DNA of 6,656 nt from Comamonadaceae bacterium (GTDB taxonomy: Bacteria > Pseudomonadota > Gammaproteobacteria > Burkholderiales > Burkholderiaceae_C): assembly GCA_947464665.1 (NCBI GenBank), contig CANHXV010000112.1, positions 1 to 6,656 on the forward strand, in the 5' to 3' direction. Numbering within the stretch: position 1 is the stretch's first letter; every line of letters begins with the position of its first letter. The translations under genes and the position numbers were made by a program. Under the pieces are notes generated by a model. It did no database searches, had not been told where the DNA came from, and saw only the letters and a program-made list of their open reading frames with translations. Below are positions 1-5,554 of the stretch, one piece after another.

Positions 1-1
1 C

Positions 2-502
2 GATACACAGCACTTCAAGCAAGCTCTTTCGCGCTTTCCCACAGGAGTCTCTATCATTACCACCCATCAATTGGGCGATGCCAATCCAGCAGATTGGGGG
101 CATCAGTTTGTAGGGCTGACGGCCAGTTCATTCAACAGCGTTTCGCTCACGCCACCGCTTATCGTTTGGAGTTTGGGTTTGAAATCCCGAACCTTGCCTT
201 CTTTTCAAAAGGCTTCGCACTATGTGATCAATGTTTTAAGTGATCAGCAGATGCCGCTTTGTCAGCAATTTGCATTTGGCCAAGGCGACCGCTTCAATGG
301 CGTAGCGTTTGAAACAGGCGCTGCAGGCTTGCCTATTTTGAAAGGTGCTTTGTCTTGGTTCGAATGTCGCAACCGCAGCCAATATCCCGAAGGCGATCAC
401 ATCATTTTCATTGGTGAAGTTGAGGCCTGTGGCTTTGCACAAGGCACACCCTTGGTTCATCAACAAGGTGGGTTTTTTGAAGTTGGCCAAGTCAAAGCTT
501 AA
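2..502 (+). CDS. Flavin reductase-like FMN-binding protein, 5' end cut by window
   Basis: The reading frame is open from base 2 to the TAA at 500-502 and gives 166 residues. It is probably missing only a few N-terminal residues, because the family's usual opening FKQALSRFPTGVSIITT is visible at the very start. The signature GLTASSFNSVSLTPP follows at about residues 39-53, with PLIVWSL just after it. Together these mark the flavin reductase-like split-barrel family (HpaC/DIM6/NTAB type). Members usually use NAD(P)H to reduce free FMN or FAD for a partner monooxygenase; some bind flavin for other purposes. An in-frame TTG at 71 is not the start, since homologous sequence continues upstream of it. 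The MarR gene begins 5 bases downstream, so the two are probably cotranscribed. The partner oxygenase is not visible and may lie left of the window. The family call is firm; the substrate and role are not known. Confidence 0.85.
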   Translation, partial: DTQHFKQALSRFPTGVSIITTHQLGDANPADWGHQFVGLTASSFNSVSLTPPLIVWSLGLKSRTLPSFQKASHYVINVLSDQQMPLCQQFAFGQGDRFNGVAFETGAAGLPILKGALSWFECRNRSQYPEGDHIIFIGEVEACGFAQGTPLVHQQGGFFEVGQVKA

Positions 503-507
503 GCACC

Positions 508-936
508 ATGGCAGAGAAAGAGTTTGTCGACAGTTACTTGCCTTACCTTTTGGCAAGAGCCAGCTTCAGCATCTCCAGTGAATTTCATGCGCAAGTAGAA
601 GCGGCTGGCTTTACGGTATCTGAGTGGCGTATTTTGGCGTCTCTGTCAGGTGTGAAGCAGCGCACCGTAGGGGAATTGGCCGATATCGTTTTGGCCAAGC
701 AACCCACCGTCACTAAAATGGTTTTGCGAATGGCAGGCCAAGGTTTGGTGCTGCGCACGGCCTGCACCCAAGACAAGCGACAAGCTTGGGTGAGCCTCAC
801 TCTTAAAGGAAAAAAACGAGTTACGCCCCTTTTAAAGAAAGCTGCACTTCATGAAAATCAAGTCATGAAGTTATTGGGTAACGCAGACAGTGCCTTACTC
901 AAAAGTATTCTGCAAAAATTAATTGTCAAGGCTTAA
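508..936 (+). CDS. MarR-family transcriptional regulator, distal to flavin reductase gene
   Basis: This 142-residue protein has the usual MarR length. A helical N-terminus is followed by a winged helix-turn-helix at about residues 36-98: FTVSEWRIL, then GELADIVLAKQPTVTKMV as the DNA-reading region, then the wing with the conserved D-K-R at 89-91 (TQDKRQAWVSLT). MarR proteins act as dimers, usually repressing nearby genes until a small phenolic or similar ligand binds. The ATG at 508 is the only good start, since the next in-frame Met is inside the HTH. No clear Shine-Dalgarno precedes it, so translation may depend on coupling to the flavin reductase 5 bases upstream. Its 3' end overlaps the opposing RidA-family gene by 11 bases. 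The ligand and target genes cannot be told from sequence; its own two-gene unit or the convergent CoA operon are both possible. It is distinct in sequence from the second MarR at 5063-5554. Confidence 0.88.
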   Translation: MAEKEFVDSYLPYLLARASFSISSEFHAQVEAAGFTVSEWRILASLSGVKQRTVGELADIVLAKQPTVTKMVLRMAGQGLVLRTACTQDKRQAWVSLTLKGKKRVTPLLKKAALHENQVMKLLGNADSALLKSILQKLIVKA

Positions 937-946
937 CAGCCGTGAC
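925..946 (-). terminator. Candidate intrinsic terminator spanning both convergent stop codons
   Basis: The arms 925-933 and 938-946 pair as GTCA/TGAC plus GGCT/AGCC, with one A-G mismatch (929/942) and a 4-base loop. On the - strand the hairpin is followed directly by AATTAATTTTTGC, a T-rich tail that suits Rho-independent termination of the operon ending in the RidA-family gene. On the + strand the tail is weak (CTCAATTTCC), so bidirectional action is uncertain. The TGA of the RidA-family gene lies in one arm, and the TAA of the MarR gene begins in the loop. The stem has only 8 pairs and a mismatch, so the call is moderate. Confidence 0.5.
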
Positions 947-1330
947 CTCAATTTCCACCAAAGCACGGTCTTCTACCAAATCCGCCACTTGAACCAAGGT
1001 CATGGCTGGGTAGTTTTTACCCATCACCTCTTGGTACACCTTGCCTAGTTCGCGCCCTCTAGCCAGGTATTCTTTTTTGTCTTTCACATACCACGTCATG
1101 CGCGCCATGTGCTCAGGGCCAGCACCTGCGCATGCCAACGTCGCCACAATGTTTTCAAGGGCTTGCTTGCACTGCGCCACAAAATCATCGGTCTCAAACT
1201 GACACTGCCCGTTCCAGCCAATCATGCCTGCAACAAATACCATTTCGCCGCTGGCTGCAATGCCATTGGCATAGCCTTTGGCCAGTGCCCATCCTTCAGG
1301 TTGAAGAACTTTCAATATTTCTTGTGACAT
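926..1330 (-). CDS. RidA/YjgF/YER057c family protein lacking the usual catalytic arginine
   Basis: This 134-residue protein has the length and pattern of the Rid family: MVFVAGMIGWNG near residues 30-41, MTWYVKD at 78-84, YPAMTLVQVADL at 107-118 and VEIEVTAV at the C-terminus. Family members form trimers with active sites between subunits, and RidA itself hydrolyses enamine/imine intermediates to ketones and ammonia. Aligned by eye with E. coli RidA, the substrate-binding Arg105 (in FPARSCV) corresponds to Met110 (in YPAMTLV), while Glu120 corresponds to Glu126. Loss of that Arg is typical of Rid groups not shown to have general imine deaminase activity, some of which sit in aromatic catabolism operons. 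It is the last gene of the operon, 9 bases after the ligase stop. An AAGGA Shine-Dalgarno overlaps that stop, 6 bases from the ATG. A role in releasing the ring nitrogen of a 2-aminobenzoyl-CoA derived enamine is an inference. Confidence 0.87.
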   Translation of the reverse strand: MSQEILKVLQPEGWALAKGYANGIAASGEMVFVAGMIGWNGQCQFETDDFVAQCKQALENIVATLACAGAGPEHMARMTWYVKDKKEYLARGRELGKVYQEVMGKNYPAMTLVQVADLVEDRALVEIEVTAVKP

Positions 1331-1339
1331 TTAAGGTCC

Positions 1340-3025
1340 TTATTTTTCTGAATTGAAAGCAGGCGCTTGCTGCCGTAATTTAAAGCGCTGTAATTTACCT
1401 GTTTCGGTACGAGGTAAGCTATCGCAAAACACCACACGCCTTGGGTATTTAAAGGGGGCAATGATTTGCTTCACAAATTCTTGAATCTCTTTTCCTAAAG
1501 CAGGTGAGCCTGTGTGACCCGTTTTTAAAACCACAAACGCCATCACCACTTGTCCGCGCTCAGGATCCGCAGCGCCAACCACCCCGCACTCGGCCACTGC
1601 GGGGTGCTGCATCAATGCACCCTCTACTTCTGGTCCTGCAATGTTGTAACCTGCAGAAATGATCATGTCGTCATTGCGGGCCTGGTAACTGAAATAGCCA
1701 TCGGCATCCATGACAAACGTATCGCCAGGCAGATTCCACCCGTCTTTCACATAATCTTTTTGCCGTGGGTCGTCTAGATATCGGCAGCCAGTAGGACCCC
1801 TCACTGCCAAGCGACCCACCACACCAGGCGGCACGGGCTTCATATCTTCATCCACAATCTGCGCCTGATAGCCCAGCACCACTTTGCCAATGCTGCCAGC
1901 ACGGACTTCTTGGCCTGCACTGGAGATGTAAATGTGAATCACTTCTGTCCCACCAATACCATCTGTCATTTCAATACCTGTCGCCTTTTTCCACAACTGA
2001 CGCGTAGCATCTGGCAAAGCCTCACCTGCTGACACCGTGTGGCGCAGTGATTTCAAATTGAACGCATACGGCTTTTCAGAAACAAGCAGGGCCATTTGTC
2101 GGTACATGGTCGGCGCTGTATAGCATTGAGTTGCACCATATTGCCCAATGGCAAGCAGCAATGATTCAGGGGTGTATTTTTCGAGCAGCACGGCACATGC
2201 ACCGTATCGCAAGGGAAAGGCCAACATGCCACCCAAGCCAAACGTGAAAGCAATGGGCGGCGTACCGCACACCACATCGTCTGCGCCCATGTGAAGCACA
2301 TGCTTGGGAAACAAGTCGCACATGGCCAATACATCTCTGTGGAAATGCATGGTACCTTTGGGTTGCCCCGTGGTGCCACTGGTAAATGCAATCAAACACA
2401 CGTCATCGCGACTGGTCGCACAGGCCTCAAACTCTTTCGCATGTTTGGCCATTCGGGCTTCTACCCCTTCGTCTTCAGTACTTCTAAACCACAAGACCTG
2501 CTTGAGGGAAGTTGCAAAATGCGCATGTGAAGCATCCGTGCAATGCGCCAGTTCTTCTGCCAACAAGCTGTCGCACAGTGCCGCTTTGACTTGCGCCTTG
2601 TCTAAAATTTGCTTCAACTCCGCAGCCCGCAGCAAAGGCATGGTGGGCACCACCACCAAACCAGCCTTCAATGCAGCCAAGAAACATGCCGCCATCATGG
2701 GGCTGTTGCCACCGCGCAGCAGCAGTCGCTCGCCAGATTTCAAGCCCATGTCGTGCACCAACACATGGGCAATTTGATTCACCTTGGTTTGCAATTGTGC
2801 GTAAGTCCAGCCCATGGGGCCGGTTGTATCCACACCTCGCACCGCCATTCTGTCGCCTCTGCCTTGCGCCACATGCTCGTCAAGCAAAGCTTGTACACAA
2901 TTGATCTGCTCAGGGTATTGAACCTCTGGGCGGTCAAACACAAACACGGGCCATTGATCTTGAGGCGGCAATCGATCGCGGGTAAATGTATCTGTGTGCG
3001 ATGTAGGTGCTAATGTTTGACTCAT
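1340..3025 (-). CDS. Aryl-CoA ligase, benzoate/2-aminobenzoate-CoA ligase type
   Basis: This 561-residue ANL-superfamily adenylating enzyme activates an aromatic acid with ATP and joins it to CoA. The core motifs are complete and in order: the P-loop TSGTTGQPKG at about 215-224, DGIGGTE at 355-361, the ATP-ribose Asp in LPGDTF near 435, the hinge ARNDDMIISAGYN at about 449-461, and the C-terminal TETGK with the adenylation lysine at 544. The DGIGGTEVIHIYIS and YNIAGPEVE context resembles the benzoate-CoA ligase branch, which includes 2-aminobenzoate-CoA ligase (AbmG). I used the ATG at 3025, because GAGGT lies 5 bases upstream. A GTG at 3037, overlapping the acyl-CoA dehydrogenase stop as GTGA, would add four residues but has no visible site of its own. 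The enzyme would supply the CoA thioester for the oxygenase at the head of the operon. The substrate is not settled by sequence: 2-aminobenzoate is favoured by the neighbours, and benzoate or salicylate are possible. Confidence 0.88.
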   Translation of the reverse strand: MSQTLAPTSHTDTFTRDRLPPQDQWPVFVFDRPEVQYPEQINCVQALLDEHVAQGRGDRMAVRGVDTTGPMGWTYAQLQTKVNQIAHVLVHDMGLKSGERLLLRGGNSPMMAACFLAALKAGLVVVPTMPLLRAAELKQILDKAQVKAALCDSLLAEELAHCTDASHAHFATSLKQVLWFRSTEDEGVEARMAKHAKEFEACATSRDDVCLIAFTSGTTGQPKGTMHFHRDVLAMCDLFPKHVLHMGADDVVCGTPPIAFTFGLGGMLAFPLRYGACAVLLEKYTPESLLLAIGQYGATQCYTAPTMYRQMALLVSEKPYAFNLKSLRHTVSAGEALPDATRQLWKKATGIEMTDGIGGTEVIHIYISSAGQEVRAGSIGKVVLGYQAQIVDEDMKPVPPGVVGRLAVRGPTGCRYLDDPRQKDYVKDGWNLPGDTFVMDADGYFSYQARNDDMIISAGYNIAGPEVEGALMQHPAVAECGVVGAADPERGQVVMAFVVLKTGHTGSPALGKEIQEFVKQIIAPFKYPRRVVFCDSLPRTETGKLQRFKLRQQAPAFNSEK

Positions 3026-3030
3026 TTGAT

Positions 3031-3035
3031 ACCTC
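3031..3035 (-). promoter_or_regulatory. Ribosome binding site deciding the ligase start
   Basis: GAGGT on the - strand lies 5 bases before the ATG at 3025 and overlaps the stop codon of the acyl-CoA dehydrogenase gene. It favours the ATG over the GTG at 3037, which it partly overlaps, and suggests coupling between the two genes. Confidence 0.65.
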
Positions 3036-4203
3036 ACTTGAGTAAATCACGGCCAATGATCAGCTGCTGCACTTCCGTGGCGCCTTCATAAATGCGCAAG
3101 GCTCTGATTTCTCGGTACAAAGACTCCACAATGCAGCCCTTTTTAACGCCCATGCCACCATGCATTTGCACAGCCATGTCAATGATTTGCTGCGCATTTT
3201 CTGTCGCGGTCATTTTGGCCATGGCAGCTTCTTGTGTGATGCGCTGGCCTTGATCGCGCAGCCAAGCCGCTCTGTAGGTCAACAAGGTGGCGGCATCAAG
3301 CAGAGTGGCCATTTGCGCCAACTTGCTTTGCGTGATTTGAAAATCTGCCAAGGTGCCGCCAAACATCTTGCGCTGCTTGGCCCATGCAATGGATTCGTCC
3401 AAGGCCCTGCGCGCAAAGCCGAGTGATGCTGCAGCCACAGAGGTTCTAAAAACATCCAGTGTGGCCATGGCCACTTTGAAGCCTTCACCTGCTGCGCCAA
3501 TGCGCTTGGCATGCGGCACCAACACATTGTTGAAATGCAAAGTAGCTAAAGGGTGCGGCGCCACCACATCAATGCGCTCTGCAATTTCCAAACCAGGGCT
3601 GTCGGCATCCACAATGAAAGCGCTGATGCCTCTGGCGCCAGGCGCTTCACCTGTGCGCGCAAACACCACATAAAAATCGGCAATTCCCCCATTGGAGATC
3701 CAAGTCTTCAAGCCATTCAAGCGATAGCCATCGGCAGTAGCCAGCGCACTGCATTGCATTGCGGCGACATCAGACCCTGCATCGGGCTCGCTTAAGGCAA
3801 AAGCCGCCAGTGCTTCCCCCTTGGCGACACGCGGCAAATAAGCAGCTTGTTGTTCGGGTGTTCCTTTCAAACTGATAGCACCCGAGCCCAGTCCCTGCAT
3901 GGCAAACGCAAAGTCGGCCAAACCGTGATGCCATGCCAACTCTTCGCGCAACAAACAGATCGTGCGGGTGTCAATCACCTCTGCAGCTCCGCCATGTTGC
4001 TTGCCTGCAATGGCAGGCTTGAGCCAGCCGCCCTGCCCCAACGCTTTCACCAAACTCACACATTCACGGTCGATCGCGTCGCGCGATTCATCGTGCCCAT
4101 GCAGATCTGCAAACTGCTTCGTGGTCCAATCTTGTAATTGAGTTTTGAAAACCCGATGCACCTCATCAAAGAAAGGCCATGCCAAGTGAGAGGCTGAGTT
4201 CAT
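3034..4203 (-). CDS. Acyl-CoA dehydrogenase family flavoprotein
   Basis: This 389-residue protein has the normal length for a soluble FAD-dependent acyl-CoA dehydrogenase. It carries the first family signature, ALSEPDAGSD, at about 136-145; the flavin-contacting LKTWISNG at about 165-172; MFGGTLADFQ at about 280-289; and the second signature, with MHGGMG at 347-352 and LRIYEGATEVQ at the end. Glu373 in IYEGATE occupies the position of the catalytic base in medium-chain-type enzymes. It would introduce an alpha,beta double bond into a CoA thioester, here plausibly an alicyclic acyl-CoA from the reduced aromatic ring. The N-terminal 60 residues are more divergent, which may reflect an unusual substrate. 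I used the ATG at 4203, because AAGGA lies 8 bases upstream; a TTG at 4209 sits too close to that site. The upstream crotonase gene ends 2 bases before this start. The family is certain; the substrate is inferred. Confidence 0.9.
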   Translation of the reverse strand: MNSASHLAWPFFDEVHRVFKTQLQDWTTKQFADLHGHDESRDAIDRECVSLVKALGQGGWLKPAIAGKQHGGAAEVIDTRTICLLREELAWHHGLADFAFAMQGLGSGAISLKGTPEQQAAYLPRVAKGEALAAFALSEPDAGSDVAAMQCSALATADGYRLNGLKTWISNGGIADFYVVFARTGEAPGARGISAFIVDADSPGLEIAERIDVVAPHPLATLHFNNVLVPHAKRIGAAGEGFKVAMATLDVFRTSVAAASLGFARRALDESIAWAKQRKMFGGTLADFQITQSKLAQMATLLDAATLLTYRAAWLRDQGQRITQEAAMAKMTATENAQQIIDMAVQMHGGMGVKKGCIVESLYREIRALRIYEGATEVQQLIIGRDLLK

Positions 4204-4205
4204 GT

Positions 4206-5066
4206 TCAATTTCCTTCGAAGACGGGCGTTTGCTTGGCCACAAAGGCGTGATAAGCCCTGTGAAAATCATTGGTGACCATGCAAATGGCTTGGGCTTGCG
4301 CTTCAGCCTCAATGGCTTCGTCCACCCCCATGTTCCATTCTTGCTGCAACATTTTTTTGGTCATGCCATTGGCAAAGGTGGGACCGCTGGCCAACATGTG
4401 GGCAATGGCTTGAGCCTCTGACAAAACAGTCTCAGGTGTGCACACTCGGTTGTAAAAACCCCAACGCTCTGCTTCTTCACCAGGCAAACCGCGGCCTGTG
4501 TAAAGCAGTTCTGAGGCTCGCCCCTGCCCTATCACGCGAGGCAACAAAGCACATGCACCCATATCGCATCCGGCCAAGCCTACCTTGTTGAACAGAAAAT
4601 AGGTTTTGCTGCGCGCAGTGCCATAGCGCAAGTCAGAAGCCAGCGCCAGCAATGCGCCTGCACCTGCACAGATACCATCGATGGCAGACACAATGGGCTG
4701 TGGACATGCACGCATGGCCTTGACCAAATCGCCTGTCATGCGCGTGAAAGCCAGTAAGCCGGGCATGTCTAACTTGGTGAGGGGGCCAATGATTTCATGC
4801 ACATCGCCACCCGAGCAAAAATTGCCACCTGCACCTGTGACGACCACGGCATGCACATCTTCTGCATAGGCCAGCGCTCTAAACAAATCGCGCATTTCGG
4901 CATAAGACTCAAATGACAAAGGATTTTTTCGCTCAGGCCGATTCAATGTCAGGGTGGCCACACCCTCCTTTACTTCAAACAGTACGTGTTCTGCTTTGTA
5001 ATGGGCCATCTTGTTGTTGTGACGAGGTAATTGCTGTGGTTGGCCAGGTAAGTACTTTTGACTCAT
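4206..5066 (-). CDS. Crotonase-fold (enoyl-CoA hydratase/isomerase family) protein with atypical active site
   Basis: This 286-residue protein has the crotonase pattern: LTLNRPERKNPLS at about 39-51, the first oxyanion-hole segment NFCSGGDV at 82-89, the second around GICAGAGA at 131-138, and LLYTGRGLPGEEAERWG at about 187-203. Against rat mitochondrial enoyl-CoA hydratase, Glu144 corresponds to Leu139 and Glu164 to about Lys161, so both hydratase glutamates are missing. Asp168 in GLAGCDMGACALLPR lies where PaaG-type isomerases carry a catalytic Asp. The chemistry may therefore be isomerisation, hydrolysis or ring processing rather than simple hydration. I used the ATG at 5066. It overlaps the MarR stop as ATGA and has GAGGAG 5 bases upstream; a longer frame to 5171 only reads through MarR sequence. 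A second Met at residue 20 is less likely. The operon position suggests action on an alicyclic CoA ester after the oxygenase. Confidence 0.88.
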   Translation of the reverse strand: MSQKYLPGQPQQLPRHNNKMAHYKAEHVLFEVKEGVATLTLNRPERKNPLSFESYAEMRDLFRALAYAEDVHAVVVTGAGGNFCSGGDVHEIIGPLTKLDMPGLLAFTRMTGDLVKAMRACPQPIVSAIDGICAGAGALLALASDLRYGTARSKTYFLFNKVGLAGCDMGACALLPRVIGQGRASELLYTGRGLPGEEAERWGFYNRVCTPETVLSEAQAIAHMLASGPTFANGMTKKMLQQEWNMGVDEAIEAEAQAQAICMVTNDFHRAYHAFVAKQTPVFEGN

Positions 5067-5554
5067 GACATCTCCTCTTGTTTCTGTAAATTCTTTTTCA
5101 TGGCACCTAACAAGGTGTACAACTGACTTTGCTGGTTGTTGGACAAGCCAGCAAAAATATCGGCTACCCACTCTTCATGCGCAACGGCCATCTCAGAAAA
5201 TGCTTCACGCCCTGCTCGCGTTAATTTGACAGTGAATGACCTGCGATCACTCAAACCCACTTGGCGAGCCACCAATTTTTCTTTTTCAAGCTGGTCCACA
5301 ATGGTGGTGATGTTGCCACCTGTGACCATCATGCGCCGCGACAACTCCCCCATGCTCAGGCCATCAGGGTGTCTTTCAAGCTGTGCCATCAAGTCAAAAC
5401 GTGGCAAGGTGATGTCAAAAGACTCACGCAGTTTTTGTCGGATCTTGTCTTCCACGCGCGTGGTGCAAGACAACAATCGCAGCCACAATGTCAATGAGGC
5501 ATGCTGATCGGCGTGCGCTCTGTATTCATGGTCGGCGTTGAGAGTTTCACTCAT
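5063..5554 (-). CDS. MarR-family transcriptional regulator within the aryl-CoA operon
   Basis: This 163-residue protein has a helical N-terminal dimer region and a winged helix-turn-helix at about 50-112. LPRFDLMAQLERHPDGLSMGELSRR runs into the recognition region MMVTGGNITTIVDQL, followed by the wing with D-R-R at 103-105 (SDRRSFTVKLT). MarR regulators of aromatic-CoA operons often repress their own operon, and several known ones respond to the CoA thioester rather than the free acid (CouR and p-coumaroyl-CoA is one case). An aryl-CoA ligand is therefore a reasonable guess, but not shown here. Its ATG shares one base with the upstream oxidoreductase stop (TGATG), with AAAGGAG 7 bases before the start. 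Its stop overlaps the crotonase start by 4 bases. Such coupling would keep repressor level proportional to the enzymes. The operator is presumably upstream of the operon, beyond the window. Confidence 0.9.
   Translation of the reverse strand: MSETLNADHEYRAHADQHASLTLWLRLLSCTTRVEDKIRQKLRESFDITLPRFDLMAQLERHPDGLSMGELSRRMMVTGGNITTIVDQLEKEKLVARQVGLSDRRSFTVKLTRAGREAFSEMAVAHEEWVADIFAGLSNNQQSQLYTLLGAMKKNLQKQEEMS

Noticed and set aside
71..502. Flavin reductase start at the TTG at 71
   Set aside because: The frame is open to base 2 and the upstream residues match the family's conserved opening, so the gene is truncated by the window, not started at 71.
1332..1342. Palindrome TAAGG-N-CCTTA just before the RidA-family start, as an operator or hairpin
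   Set aside because: It is only 11 bases with a one-base centre, too tight for a hairpin, and it coincides with the ligase stop and the Shine-Dalgarno, which explain most of it.
2304..2777. A 157-residue open frame on the + strand inside the ligase gene
   Set aside because: It lies opposite a well-conserved adenylating enzyme, has no recognisable domain and no ribosome binding site that I can see; it is a shadow frame.
4206..5171. A longer 321-residue version of the crotonase starting at 5171
   Set aside because: The extra 35 residues are MarR coding sequence read in another frame, and the ATG at 5066 has a strong GAGGAG site and an ATGA overlap.
5136..5507. A 123-residue + strand frame opposite the operon MarR
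   Set aside because: The opposite strand carries clear MarR motifs, and this translation resembles no family.
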